A stretch of DNA of 64,000 bases from Stigonema ocellatum SAG 48.90 = DSM 106950 (GTDB lineage: Bacteria > Cyanobacteriota > Cyanobacteriia > Cyanobacteriales > Nostocaceae), in the NCBI GenBank assembly GCA_016903675.1, contig JADQBA010000003.1, positions 1 to 64,000 of the forward strand, written 5' to 3'. The notes under the pieces were generated by a model that was not told where the DNA came from, made no database searches, and saw nothing but the letters and a program-made list of their open reading frames with translations. The stretch's first letter is position 1, and each line of letters starts with the position of its first letter. The position numbers and the translations under genes were made by a program. Positions 8,103 through 17,767 of this stretch are shown here, one piece after another.

Positions 8103-8289
8103 TAATAGATTAATTTATAGTAAATTATTATTTATCAGATATATTTTTGCGGAATTTCATCCACAAGCACTGAAGATTCTTAATGAAAGATTGTACAGGG
8201 ACACGTGAGTCAGGGCTAACCCCCATACCACAAAGTGTTCACCATGGCAATGTCCTCAAGTTGGTAATTTTCAGGAACAGAAAAACAAG

Positions 8290-9912
8290 ATGGTGAGTTT
8301 AGTTTCTACTAACGGGCAGGATATTCCAAACCGGATCATTGCTGCTATTGACTTGGGGACAAATTCTGTACATATGGTAGTTGTGCAAATTGAAGCAAGA
8401 CTACCAGCTTTTAGCATTATCGGCAGAGAAAAGGAAACTGTGAGACTGGGCGATCGCGAGATTGATACTGGGTGTCTCAAACCACAGGTCATGGATCGGG
8501 CAATGGCAGCTCTACAACGCTTCAAAAAAGTTGCCAAAAGTTTCAAGGCGGAATCAATCATTGCTGTAGCAACGAGTGCAGTACGGGAAGCCCCTAATGG
8601 TCTAGATTTTTTACAAAGGGTAGAAGCCGAAACAGGTTTGAGCGTTGACCTAATTTCTGGTCAAGAAGAAGCGCGGCGAATCTACTTAGGTGTATTGTCG
8701 GGCATGGAATTTAACAACATGCTCCATATTATCATAGATATTGGCGGCGGTTCTACAGAAATCATCTTGGGCGATGGTCATCAAGAGCGAACCCTAACCA
8801 GTACCAAAATCGGCGCAGTACGACTACAGAGTGAGTTAATTACTACCGACCCCATTAGTAACGTTGAGTTTCAGTACCTGCAAGCATATGCACGGGGTAT
8901 ATTGGAACGTTCCGTTGAAGAAGTACAGGCAAATATACGTTCAGATGAACATCCTAGAATGGTTGGAACTTCAGGCACAATTGAAACTATGGCGCTGATC
9001 GATGCACGGGAAAAGTCGGGTTCTATCCCTTCAACACTGAATGGTTATGAACTTAGTCTCAAAGACCTGCGGGAGTGGGTCAATCGCTTGCGGACACTGA
9101 GTTACTCAGAACGGGCTGCAATTCCTGGTATGCCAGAAAAACGGTCAGAAGTTATACTGGCAGGAGCAGTGATTTTACAGGAAGCAATGACTTTGTTGGG
9201 GGTTGAGTCTGTCACTGTGTGTGAGCGTGCCCTCCGAGAAGGAATCGTCGTGGACTGGATGCTCACCCACGGATTAATTGAAGACCGCCTGCGCTACCAA
9301 GGTTCAGTGCGTCAGCGGAATGTCCTCAAAACTGCTGGGAAATTCCACGTCAACTTAGAACACAGTGAGCGCGTGGCAGAATTTGCTCTCAGTATATTTG
9401 ACCAAATGCAAGGTAAATTGCATAACTGGGGGAAAAAAGAACGAGAACTGCTTTGGGCAGCAGCAGTTTTACACAATTGCGGTCATTATGTCAACCATTC
9501 GTCTCACCACAAACACTCTTACTATCTCATTCGCAATAGTGAATTACTCGGCTATACAGAAACAGAAATAGAAATTATTGCCAATATAGCGCGTTATCAT
9601 CGCAAATCTCCTCCTAAGAAAAAGCACGAAAATTACATGAAGCTGCTAAACAAAAATCACCGACAAATTGTCAACCAAGTGAGTGCTATCTTAAGATTGG
9701 CAGTTGCTCTAGATAGGCGTCAAATTGGAGCGATCGCACGAGTGCAGTGTGAATATCTTCCATTGGTGCAGGAGTACAAGATGCAAATTTTTCCTGAGCG
9801 TCCTGATGATAATTGTGATTTAGAACTCTGGAGTTTGGAGTACAACAAAGGTGTGTTCGAGGCAGAATTTAGTGTCAAATTAGTGGCGACTTTGGCATCA
9901 TCTACATCTTGA
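8290..9912 (+). CDS. ppx: Exopolyphosphatase (Ppx/GppA)
   Basis: A 540-residue Ppx/GppA phosphatase of the long type. The N-terminal actin-like ATPase fold carries DLGTNSVHM at 21-29, the catalytic region SGQEEARRIYLG, and the second phosphate loop DIGGGSTE at about 150. The C-terminal HD-type domain has LLWAAAVLHNCGHYVN and HHKHSYYLI. It removes terminal phosphates from polyphosphate and/or hydrolyses pppGpp. The start ATG is followed by a non-conserved stretch before the first motif; no later ATG precedes the first domain, so I keep 8290. Cytosolic; not in an operon. Confidence 0.93.
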   Translation: MVSLVSTNGQDIPNRIIAAIDLGTNSVHMVVVQIEARLPAFSIIGREKETVRLGDREIDTGCLKPQVMDRAMAALQRFKKVAKSFKAESIIAVATSAVREAPNGLDFLQRVEAETGLSVDLISGQEEARRIYLGVLSGMEFNNMLHIIIDIGGGSTEIILGDGHQERTLTSTKIGAVRLQSELITTDPISNVEFQYLQAYARGILERSVEEVQANIRSDEHPRMVGTSGTIETMALIDAREKSGSIPSTLNGYELSLKDLREWVNRLRTLSYSERAAIPGMPEKRSEVILAGAVILQEAMTLLGVESVTVCERALREGIVVDWMLTHGLIEDRLRYQGSVRQRNVLKTAGKFHVNLEHSERVAEFALSIFDQMQGKLHNWGKKERELLWAAAVLHNCGHYVNHSSHHKHSYYLIRNSELLGYTETEIEIIANIARYHRKSPPKKKHENYMKLLNKNHRQIVNQVSAILRLAVALDRRQIGAIARVQCEYLPLVQEYKMQIFPERPDDNCDLELWSLEYNKGVFEAEFSVKLVATLASSTS

Positions 9913-10008
9913 ATACTTGCATGAATCTACTTTAAGAGAAACACTGACAGACGGGGGGTTGTCAGCAACTTCCATATTGACAAAGAAACGGGAACAAGTA
10001 AATTTACC

Positions 10009-10284
10009 ATGATAAGTGTATATTCTAAAACATTATTTATTGCTTCACCTCCTCTACCCGATCCAAAAACTTTACGGACTGAGCAACCTTCTAATAGTAG
10101 AGTCCAAGACGATCCGCTCATTGCTACCGGCTGGGAAAACTCTCTTTATGTAGGCTCTGTGTTAGTTGTACTGGTTATTCTGGTGATTGTGGGAATTTTT
10201 AGCCGAAAAGCTGAATACGTCCTTAATATTGCTTTAGTTCTGAGTGCAATATTGATTGCTTGCTTTATGGTAATGAGTTTATAA
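10009..10284 (+). CDS. Small two-helix membrane protein
   Basis: 91 residues. A soluble N-terminus of about 45 residues (SPPLPDPKTLRTEQPSNS) is followed by two hydrophobic helices, SLYVGSVLVVLVILVIVGI and IALVLSAILIACFMVM, joined by the basic turn FSRKAEY. I do not recognise the family. The codon pattern and conserved-looking membrane segments argue for a real gene. It lies 96 bp after ppx on the same strand. Confidence 0.55.
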   Translation: MISVYSKTLFIASPPLPDPKTLRTEQPSNSRVQDDPLIATGWENSLYVGSVLVVLVILVIVGIFSRKAEYVLNIALVLSAILIACFMVMSL

Positions 10285-10385
10285 CCCATATTCCGCACTT
10301 CAAGAAGTAGTATCATAAAACTACATTCAGGCGAAACCAAAAATTATAAAAAGAAATTAAACATGATAAATACCAAGCCTTTATA

Positions 10386-10580
10386 TAGGAATCATATTTG
10401 ATTTTTGAAATATACGTAGGGTGGGCACTGCCCACCAGATCCGGGTAATGGTGGGCAGTGCCCACCCTACGCTACTTAAAATTTTTCATGAATGATTTAG
10501 GATTCCTATATATTTATAGGACTTACGCACGCTCTCAAATTTACCAATTTTCACAAATGATTTAGGATTGCTATAGTCAT
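10386..10580. repeat. Hairpin repeat copy plus repeat D fragments
   Basis: The gap before obgE (10285-10631) holds AATCATATTTGATTTTTGAA with the GGTGGGCACTGCCCACC hairpin (10386-10470). These are followed by two copies of AATGATTTAGGATT (10490 and 10557), the end of repeat D, around a TAGGACTTACGCAC motif. No gene is seen. Confidence 0.75.
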
Positions 10581-10631
10581 TAGTCATTTGTAAAAGACTA
10601 ATGACCCATGACACAGGACAAATGACTTTCT

Positions 10632-11675
10632 ATGCAATTTATCGACCAAGCAGAAATTGAAGTTGAAGCTGGTAAGGGTGGTGATGGCATTGTCGCCTTC
10701 CGACGAGAGAAGTACGTCCCTGCTGGTGGTCCCTCTGGTGGGAATGGGGGACGAGGCGGTTCGGTAATTTTCGTAGCCGAGGAAGATTTGCAAACTTTGC
10801 TCGACTTCAGGTACAATCATCGGTTTCAGGCAGAAAATGGTGCTCGCGGTGGACCCAATAATCGTACTGGGGCCAATGGAAAAGATTTGATTATCGAAGT
10901 TCCCTGCGGTACTGTTGTTTATGATGCGGAAACAGGAGACTTGCTGGGAGATTTTATCGAACCTAAGCAAACTTTAGTGGTTGCTAGTGGCGGTAAAGGC
11001 GGACTGGGAAACCAGTATTTCTTAAGTAACCGCAACCGTGCCCCTGAATACGCCCTCCCAGGATTACCAGGGGAACTGAAGCAATTGCGTCTGGAGTTAA
11101 AACTTTTAGCCCAAGTAGGCATTATTGGACTACCAAATGCCGGAAAATCTACTTTGATTTCCGCTTTGTCAGCCGCACGCCCCAAAATCGCCGATTATCC
11201 CTTTACTACCCTAGTGCCGAATTTGGGTGTGGTACGCAAACCCAGTGGTGATGGTACAGTTTTCGCTGATATTCCCGGATTAATTGAGGGTGCTTCCCTT
11301 GGAGTCGGGTTAGGACACGATTTTTTACGTCACATTGAGCGCACGCGGGTGCTACTGCACTTGATTGATGCTACTAGTGAGGATGTAGTTAGTGATTATA
11401 ACACAATTCAACAAGAATTACAAGCCTACGGACGAGGTTTGGCAGAACGTCCACAAATTTTGGCGCTGAACAAAATTGATGCTGTGGATCGGGAAAGCAA
11501 GGATTTGGAGGCGATCGCTACCCAACTCAATCACCTCTGCCACGCTCCAGTTTTTCTGATCTCGGCAGTTACTGGCACTGGTTTGGAGCCAATGTTACAG
11601 CAAATTTGGTCAATTCTCGACCAACTTAATGCTGACGAGAAAGATGATTTACTGGCAGGTATTGGTGTGGAATGA
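10632..11675 (+). CDS. obgE: GTPase ObgE/CgtA
   Basis: 347 residues. The glycine-rich Obg fold (1-158; GKGGDGIVAFRREKYVP, GGNGGRGGSV) is followed by the GTPase domain: G1 GLPNAGKS at 166-173, G2 around YPFTTL, G3 DIPGLIEG at 213-220, G4 NKID near 281, and G5 SAVTGTG. The C-terminal domain found in some Obg proteins is absent, as in many cyanobacteria. It is an essential GTPase of large ribosomal subunit maturation and stress response. The start ATG precedes the invariant F-D-x-A-x-I-like opening. Confidence 0.96.
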   Translation: MQFIDQAEIEVEAGKGGDGIVAFRREKYVPAGGPSGGNGGRGGSVIFVAEEDLQTLLDFRYNHRFQAENGARGGPNNRTGANGKDLIIEVPCGTVVYDAETGDLLGDFIEPKQTLVVASGGKGGLGNQYFLSNRNRAPEYALPGLPGELKQLRLELKLLAQVGIIGLPNAGKSTLISALSAARPKIADYPFTTLVPNLGVVRKPSGDGTVFADIPGLIEGASLGVGLGHDFLRHIERTRVLLHLIDATSEDVVSDYNTIQQELQAYGRGLAERPQILALNKIDAVDRESKDLEAIATQLNHLCHAPVFLISAVTGTGLEPMLQQIWSILDQLNADEKDDLLAGIGVE

Positions 11676-11676
11676 A

Positions 11677-11704
11677 GTAGAGACGCGATTAATCGCGTCT
11701 CTAC
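11677..11704 (+). terminator. Perfect palindrome after obgE
   Basis: A 28-bp perfect inverted repeat starting 2 bases after the obgE stop (arms GTAGAGACGCGATT and its complement). It has no T tract, so intrinsic termination is uncertain; the same palindrome ends ubiA. Confidence 0.4.
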
Positions 11705-11754
11705 ATAGGTTGACGTAGGTAAATTATCTGAACACTGAGGGTATTGGGTTATAC

Positions 11755-12876
11755 TTAACTCAACTGACTGCGAAACTTATTAATACTGATAATTAATAAC
11801 ACAACAGCAAAACCCAGTAATGCCAGAGCATTCATCCACAGTACATCCAAGCCAACCCCTTTAAGTAAAATACCCCGGACAATGGTGATATAATGACGTA
11901 GGGGATTAAGTAGAGACAGGACTTGAAAAAAGGGAGGCATGGCTTCGATGGGAGCGATCGCCCCCGAAGTTTGCACCATCGGCAGATTAATGAAAAATGC
12001 CGTGAGTACCACCTGCTGTTGGGAAGCGGAAATCGTCGCCAACATAATGCCCAAACTAATCCCCACAAACACATACATGCTAGACAAAGCGAAAAACAGC
12101 AGGAAACTGCCACGAAACGGCAGATCAAACACCAACCTTCCTAAGGTCAGCGCCAGAAAAACATCCCCCATCAGCAGAAACGCCAGTGGTACAATTTTTG
12201 CCAGCAAAATCTCCCAGTTTGCTGCTGGAGTCATGAGCAATTGTTCGAGAGTTCCCGTATCCTTCTCCCGCACAACGGTAATAGATGAAACCAGTGTCCC
12301 AATGAGCGTCAGCACTAGACCCATCACTCCCGGTACAAAAAACCAGCTACTGGTTAGTCCTGGATTGTAGAGAAACACCACCTGGGGTGAGACTGGCAGA
12401 CTTGCCTGGTTCTGTGCCAAACCACTATTGTATTGTTGGATAATCTGAGTCATATAGCCACTGGCAATACCTGCTGTATTCGCATCCACCCCATCGATGA
12501 ATACCTGAATTTCGGCTGATTTTTGTGCCAAACGGCGCGGGAACTCTGGCGGAATTATCACCCCCACATTCAGCTTCCCAAGTTCTACTTGGCGGCTCAA
12601 CTCTTTCTCACTAGTTGGTACAGATTCTACGATAAAAACGCGATTGGAGGTCATTGCCAAGACTAGTTCACGGCTTTGGGCGACGTTGGCATAGTCTATG
12701 ACACCCAATTTCAAATTGTGGACATCGGGATTGAGTGCAAAGCCGTAAAGCAGCAATTGTACGGTTGGTGGCACAATCAGCAGCACTATCAATTGCTTGT
12801 TTCGCAGAATTTGATTGATTTCTTTGCGAACTAATGCCCAAAATGGAGTGTTAAATAGTCGGAAAAAGAATTTCAT
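11755..12876 (-). CDS. ABC-2 efflux permease (YbhR-like)
   Basis: 373 residues with ABC-2 topology: a first helix at about 25-45 (LIVLLIVPPTVQLLLYG), a large extracytoplasmic domain at about 50-170, then five C-terminal helices with the conserved REKDTGTLEQLLMTP segment. The ATG at 12876 (MKFFFRLF) is chosen because the upstream extension is encoded by GGGGAAT heptamers. It is the last gene of the hlyD-ATPase-permease-permease operon. It probably dimerises with the next permease to export a drug or other hydrophobic compound (inference from YbhFSR). Confidence 0.88.
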   Translation of the reverse strand: MKFFFRLFNTPFWALVRKEINQILRNKQLIVLLIVPPTVQLLLYGFALNPDVHNLKLGVIDYANVAQSRELVLAMTSNRVFIVESVPTSEKELSRQVELGKLNVGVIIPPEFPRRLAQKSAEIQVFIDGVDANTAGIASGYMTQIIQQYNSGLAQNQASLPVSPQVVFLYNPGLTSSWFFVPGVMGLVLTLIGTLVSSITVVREKDTGTLEQLLMTPAANWEILLAKIVPLAFLLMGDVFLALTLGRLVFDLPFRGSFLLFFALSSMYVFVGISLGIMLATISASQQQVVLTAFFINLPMVQTSGAIAPIEAMPPFFQVLSLLNPLRHYITIVRGILLKGVGLDVLWMNALALLGFAVVLLIISINKFRSQLS

Positions 12877-12930
12877 ATTGGGGAATGGGGAATGGGGAAT
12901 GGGGATTGGTACCAACCAAGAACCAACAAC

Positions 12931-14037
12931 TTAATTGGGCAGTTGCATCCGGCTTAAAACCCGACGCGATACATTGAAAAATACTAATCCCATTAGGATC
13001 AGCATAAATAAATCAAACCAAACCCCTGTCCACCCTGTACCCCGTACAAATGCATCACGGGTAATGTCAATGTAATAGCGGGCGGGAACGACGTTGGTCA
13101 CAAGTGAAAGGGGAAAAGGAATATTATTGAGGGGATAAATAAAACCAGACAGTAGTAATGAGGTCACAAAACCAACAAGGGATACACCTTGGACTGCTGC
13201 GTTTTGATTACTGGTTCGTACTCCTAAGAGTAAACCAAATAGAACACTATCTATGAGAAAGAGTAGGGTGCCAAGCAATAAGGTTATGGGGTTGCCTGCC
13301 AAGCCAACTTGGAAAACTAGCGCCCCTAGTCCCATGACGACTAATGCTTCGCTGATGGCAATCAGCAGGTATGCCAGTGCTTTGCCTAGTAACAGTTCAG
13401 TGGCACTGATACTGGAAGCATAGACTTGCAAAATCGTGCCTTTCTCTTTTTCTCGTACCATTGCGATCGCTGTCAGCAAGGACGGAAAAATCCACAAAAC
13501 TACACCATAGACTCCCGGTACAATGTAAAGTGACTCTAATCGACCAGGATTAAACCACAGGCGAATTCGAGGTGTGATGCTACTGGTAGCTGGGACAAGT
13601 CCTCGATCCTGCATAAAAAAACTTGTCACTCTTTGGATACTATTTTTAATCACACGGGCATTGTTGACATCTGTAGCATCAATTAAGACCTGCACTTTAG
13701 TATTTCTACCAGCTTTAATATCCCGACTGAATTCGGGAGGGATAATTACCGCTGCCTTAGCAATACCACGGTCGATGCCATCCCGCGCTGCATCTCCTCC
13801 TGACCAAAGTTTTGGTACAAACTGATTAGTGGCATACAACCGCTCAATATAGCTCCTGCTAAGATTTGTGCGGTCAAAATCCTGCACAATCAATGGAATA
13901 TCTTTACTCTCCAATCGGATGGCAAACCCAAAAATTATCAGCGTTATGAATGGCAGCAGAAATGCTAACGCTAATGTCAACCCATCGCGGCGAAACTGTA
14001 CTATTTCTTTGGTACACTGGGCGAGAATTCTTTTCAT
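12931..14037 (-). CDS. ABC-2 efflux permease (YbhS-like)
   Basis: 368 residues: N-terminal helix LALAFLLPFITLIIFGFAI, an extracytoplasmic domain with the KAAVIIPPEFSRDI motif shared with its neighbour, then LWIFPSLLTAIAMVREKEKGT and further helices. It starts MKRILAQCTKEIVQFRRD. The gap to the following permease contains only heptamer repeats. Together with the double ATPase it would form the export pore. Confidence 0.88.
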   Translation of the reverse strand: MKRILAQCTKEIVQFRRDGLTLALAFLLPFITLIIFGFAIRLESKDIPLIVQDFDRTNLSRSYIERLYATNQFVPKLWSGGDAARDGIDRGIAKAAVIIPPEFSRDIKAGRNTKVQVLIDATDVNNARVIKNSIQRVTSFFMQDRGLVPATSSITPRIRLWFNPGRLESLYIVPGVYGVVLWIFPSLLTAIAMVREKEKGTILQVYASSISATELLLGKALAYLLIAISEALVVMGLGALVFQVGLAGNPITLLLGTLLFLIDSVLFGLLLGVRTSNQNAAVQGVSLVGFVTSLLLSGFIYPLNNIPFPLSLVTNVVPARYYIDITRDAFVRGTGWTGVWFDLFMLILMGLVFFNVSRRVLSRMQLPN

Positions 14038-14040
14038 GGA

Positions 14041-14098
14041 AGAGGGGAATGGGGAGGGGGGAGTGGGGAATGGGGAGTGGGGAATGGGGAGTGGGGGA
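14041..14098. repeat. GGGGAGT/GGGGAAT heptamer array
   Basis: Tandem heptamers with GGGGAGTGGGGAAT alternation, just upstream of a permease start. Similar arrays lie at 12880-12905, 25087-25122, 44833-44870 and 62921-63075. They recur at short gaps inside operons. Confidence 0.8.
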
Positions 14099-14121
14099 AA
14101 ATAACCAACTTTGATTTGTTT

Positions 14122-14171
14122 GTAGTGAGGACTTTAGTCCTCAAAAATACGAGGACTAAAGTCCTCACTAC
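14122..14171. repeat. GAGGACTTTAGTCCTC hairpin repeat
   Basis: A 50-bp inverted repeat, GTAGTGAGGACTTTAGTCC and its complement around AAAAATAC. It lies between the ATPase and permease genes of one operon and recurs at 56810-56859. It might cause partial termination within the operon. Confidence 0.75.
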
Positions 14172-14197
14172 GAACAAATCGTTCGGTTGCCAGACCA

Positions 14198-16282
14198 CTA
14201 ACTTTGCGATCGTTGTACGATACCAATAAAAGCATCTTCCAACGAGAAACGAATAGGGCGCACAGAGTATACGGTGAATTGGGCGGATTCTAACAGATGA
14301 AGTAGTTGAGGAATTTCTGTATCGGGGTGGTCGAACACAATATGTAGACTATTGGCAAAAATAGAGACACGCCAAGAGTCGAGGTGTTGTTTGAGCAAAT
14401 TGGAGGCGAGTTGGTGTTGGCTGACGACGACTTCTACCAGTTGTCCCGGTTGGGAGTCTTTGATGTAGCTGGGTGATCCTTCGATGACATTTTCCCCTGC
14501 TACCATGAAGCTCATACGGTTACACTGTTCGGCTTCTTCAAGGTAGTGGGTTGTGACCAAAATTGCCGTACCGTTGCGGGCAAAGTCATTAATCAACTTC
14601 CAGAATTGGCGACGGGCTAGGGGATCTACTCCTGATGTTGGCTCATCAAGAAATAGAATATCTGGTTCGTGCATCACTGAAGCACCAAAGGCAACCCGCT
14701 GTTTCCAGCCTCCAGGAAGCTGTCCTGTTACCATTTGTTCTTGTCCCTCCAACCCACAGGTGGCAATTACCCAATCAATCTTCTCTCGGCGTAGCTTCTG
14801 GGGTATTCCGTAAATACCGCTATAAAACTCCAGGTTTTCCAGAATCGATAGGTCATCGTAAAGGGTGAATTTTTGACTCATGTAACCGATACGTCGCCGC
14901 AAGTCAGTGCTACGCAAGTTTCCCGTTTCGCCTCCAAGAGAAATTTCACCACCACTGGCTTTTAATAATCCACAAAGCATTTTGATTGTAGTGGTTTTCC
15001 CGGCTCCATTAGCACCTAAAAGCCCGAAGATTTCCCCATAGCGCACCTCAACGTTGACGTTTTTGACTGCTTTGAATTTGCCAAAGACTCGGCTGAGGTT
15101 GTGGGCGTAGATGGCAAAGGAGGAGGGGGGGAGGGGAGGAGGGGGGGAAGGGGGGAATTGTGGTAACATTTCCCCCTCTGCCCCCAACCCCAAAGGGGAT
15201 CTCACTCCCCCTCTGCCCCCATTCCCCCCCTCCCCCTCTCCTCCTCTCCCCCCCTCCCCCCCTCCTCTCCCCCCCCGATAGCGCGGAAATGGGAGAAATT
15301 GCGATGTCAAACCCTGCTGGCGCAGACGGGTGACAAAGACGTTTTCAAGGGTAGGTTCGCCACGTTCGATACTAGGAGATGGTAGCTGATGCTGTTGCAG
15401 CAGTTCGCGTACCTGGGTTTCACCTGCTGCAATATCTTTGACAAGGACATCTAAGCGATCGCCAAATGTCTGCACATCTACAATATTCGTCTGTGCAGTG
15501 TGAGATAGGACTTGTTCGGTCATTTCTAGGTTTGGCGTGCGGACTTCTAGGCGATGTAAGCCTAAGTTGGTGCGTAAGGATTCTGGGGTATCAATTTCTT
15601 GAATTTGTCCACCGTACATTAATGCTACACGATGGCACCGTTCGGCTTCGTCCAAGTAGGGTGTCGCAACGACGATGGTCATGCCGTCTGCTGACAGTTG
15701 GGCTAGTACATCCCAGAATTCCCGTCGTGAAACTGGGTCAACGCCTGTGGTGGGTTCGTCTAATAACAGGACTTCCGGTTGGGAAACCAAGGCACAGCAC
15801 AGTGCTAGCTTTTGTTTCATCCCACCGGAGAGTTGCCCAGCTAAGCGATCGCCAAACTGCTCTAGGTTCATCAATCCCAAGTATTTATTGCGACGTTCAA
15901 TTAGCTTCTTATTCGGTATTTGCCGCAATCCCGCTGCATAGCGTAAATTCTCATCAATGCTGAGATCCAAGTACAGAGAAAACTGCTGTGTTAAATAACC
16001 CGTCATCAAGCGAGCATCTCGTGGAGGCTGACCAAATACCCGTACATCCCCTGCTGTTGCTTCCATGACACCACCTAAAATATGAAAGGTGGTCGTTTTA
16101 CCTGCACCGTCGGGACCAATCAACCCAAACATCTCACCCTTGCACACTGTGAAGTCAATTCCTCGCACAGCGGCTAAGCTACCATAGTGTTTGTGCAAAC
16201 CGCAAACTTGGATAGCAATTTCAGTTGAAGAACTAGAGGTTGAGGGGTGGTTTGGTGTAGCAATTGTTGCTTGGTAGTTCAT
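14198..16282 (-). CDS. Double ABC ATPase (YbhF-like)
   Basis: 694 residues with two complete ATP-binding cassettes in one chain. First: GPDGAGKT (56-63), LSGGMKQ and LLLDEPTTGVDP. Second: GANGAGKT, a signature degenerated to LPGGWKQ, and LFLDEPTSGVDP. They match the ATPase of the YbhFSR exporter. The linker at about 332-388 is unusually rich in Gly, Arg and Pro and is encoded by a G-rich low-complexity tract (15119-15285). The start ATG overlaps the HlyD stop by 4 bases (ATGA), so the two are translationally coupled. Confidence 0.92.
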   Translation of the reverse strand: MNYQATIATPNHPSTSSSSTEIAIQVCGLHKHYGSLAAVRGIDFTVCKGEMFGLIGPDGAGKTTTFHILGGVMEATAGDVRVFGQPPRDARLMTGYLTQQFSLYLDLSIDENLRYAAGLRQIPNKKLIERRNKYLGLMNLEQFGDRLAGQLSGGMKQKLALCCALVSQPEVLLLDEPTTGVDPVSRREFWDVLAQLSADGMTIVVATPYLDEAERCHRVALMYGGQIQEIDTPESLRTNLGLHRLEVRTPNLEMTEQVLSHTAQTNIVDVQTFGDRLDVLVKDIAAGETQVRELLQQHQLPSPSIERGEPTLENVFVTRLRQQGLTSQFLPFPRYRGGRGGGEGGRGGEGEGGNGGRGGVRSPLGLGAEGEMLPQFPPSPPPPLPPSSFAIYAHNLSRVFGKFKAVKNVNVEVRYGEIFGLLGANGAGKTTTIKMLCGLLKASGGEISLGGETGNLRSTDLRRRIGYMSQKFTLYDDLSILENLEFYSGIYGIPQKLRREKIDWVIATCGLEGQEQMVTGQLPGGWKQRVAFGASVMHEPDILFLDEPTSGVDPLARRQFWKLINDFARNGTAILVTTHYLEEAEQCNRMSFMVAGENVIEGSPSYIKDSQPGQLVEVVVSQHQLASNLLKQHLDSWRVSIFANSLHIVFDHPDTEIPQLLHLLESAQFTVYSVRPIRFSLEDAFIGIVQRSQS

Positions 16283-17664
16283 TGACTAGCCTCTCTCTGC
16301 AACAAGATTTCTGCATCCCCAGGCATCCCAATTTTGGCACAGGGCAAATCTCCAAGAGCGTCGTAGGGTTTATCAGGATTAAAGCAGCCTGGAGGGTTCT
16401 CAACACTGATGCGAATACCGACCACTTGCTTGACTCTATCTTTCTGGAAGTAAATATTCTCTGGGGTAAAGGAAGCTTGGGGATCGGTGGCAACTACCTT
16501 GCCTTTAAGGGGCTTTTCGGGAGCAGAATCCAGAAAGATTTTGGCTGTTTGTCCTAGGCGCACTTTACCAATATCTCCTTCAGGAATAAAGCCCCTGAGA
16601 TAAATTGTATTGGGGTCAGCCACTGTCAGAATTTTAGTTTCACTGCTCACTATGGCACCCGGTTCCACACTGCGGGCAGTTACTACCCCATCTAGAGGAC
16701 TGATAACATTCAAATCTTTCTTCGAGTCTTCAATCTGGGTATCGATTTGCTGCTTTGACCCTAAAGCATCATTGACCTTCGCCTGAGCAGATTTCGCTTT
16801 CGCCTGAGCCGATCTTAAGTGGGCATAACTCTGCTTTCGTTTTCTATATAAGGCTTCTAATTGGGCATTGCGAATGCCGGGGTTGAAACTGGTGGTTTTT
16901 ACTTGGGTCAGTCCCCCAAGAGATGCACTTAATTGCTGGTTTGCAGCATTTACCGCCGCCATTCGTGCTTCTAGGGTCGCTACTGCTGTGTCAAAGGTGG
17001 TTTGTGCTTGGTCAAATTGTTGTTGATTGATGGCTCCATCTCTGACTAGTTTGGCATAGCGATCGCGATTTATTTTTGCTAGCTTCACGGATGCCTGTGC
17101 CTCCTTTACCTGAGCCTGTGCCTGTACCAGTTGTGCCCTCCCTGCCGCTACGGTAGACTCTGCTTGGGCAATTCTACCCGTTGTATCACCTTGCGACTGC
17201 TGCTGATTTAATTGTGCTTCGCGAATTTGGCTTTCGACTTGCTCAATTTCCCCTTGTGCTTCCTCTGCATCTGAAATTGCCTGTTGCTCATCAGATTGGG
17301 CAGATGCCTGTCGTGCAACAGCCGAACGCAGTTGTTCTTGCAACAGTTGATCGTTACTGTTATCGAGCTTGATTAACTTTTGTCCCTTCTTGACAGCTGC
17401 TCCTTCCCGCACGACAATTGACTCAATCCGTCCTGAACGCTTCACCCCAATATCAGTTTCGTAGCCCTCAATCCGTCCGCTTACTTTGAGGATATTCGCC
17501 GCAGGTGTGGAGTGCAAACGCCATATTGTATAGCCAATGCCCGTACACACAGCCAGCACCGCCACCAACAGTAAAGGAATCGGGATCTTGCGACGCTGCT
17601 TTTGGACTGGTGGTGCGGGAGCATTGGGAATACTTTCTGTTGATTTTGGTACAGTCTGAGTCAT
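16279..17664 (-). CDS. HlyD/EmrA-type membrane fusion protein (YbhG-like)
   Basis: 461 residues: cytoplasmic N-terminus, one signal-anchor helix (IPLLLVAVLAVCTGIGYTI), and a split lipoyl domain (SGRIESIVVREGAAVKKGQ and VISPLDGVVTARSVEPGA). A long alpha-helical hairpin of Ala/Gln-rich coiled coil (about 105-315) and a beta-barrel follow. It is the periplasmic adaptor of the efflux pump encoded by the next three genes, and the first gene of the operon, divergent from a TetR regulator. Confidence 0.9.
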   Translation of the reverse strand: MTQTVPKSTESIPNAPAPPVQKQRRKIPIPLLLVAVLAVCTGIGYTIWRLHSTPAANILKVSGRIEGYETDIGVKRSGRIESIVVREGAAVKKGQKLIKLDNSNDQLLQEQLRSAVARQASAQSDEQQAISDAEEAQGEIEQVESQIREAQLNQQQSQGDTTGRIAQAESTVAAGRAQLVQAQAQVKEAQASVKLAKINRDRYAKLVRDGAINQQQFDQAQTTFDTAVATLEARMAAVNAANQQLSASLGGLTQVKTTSFNPGIRNAQLEALYRKRKQSYAHLRSAQAKAKSAQAKVNDALGSKQQIDTQIEDSKKDLNVISPLDGVVTARSVEPGAIVSSETKILTVADPNTIYLRGFIPEGDIGKVRLGQTAKIFLDSAPEKPLKGKVVATDPQASFTPENIYFQKDRVKQVVGIRISVENPPGCFNPDKPYDALGDLPCAKIGMPGDAEILLQREASQ

Positions 17665-17707
17665 GATAGTACCCTCGTTGACTACGCAAAAATTAAAAGG
17701 TTGACAC

Positions 17708-17730
17708 TCATACTAAACGGTCTAGTATGA
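17708..17730. promoter_or_regulatory. Palindromic operator between TetR and efflux operon
   Basis: TCATACTA-N7-TAGTATGA, a perfect 8-bp inverted repeat, lies in the 103-bp divergent region. On the plus strand TTGACA (17701-17706) and TATGAT (17726-17731) flank and overlap it with 19-bp spacing, so a bound repressor would block the regulator's promoter. It is the likely TetR site. Confidence 0.6.
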
Positions 17731-17767
17731 TAAAGCTAGTGATACCAAAGAAAATTAATATTTAACT

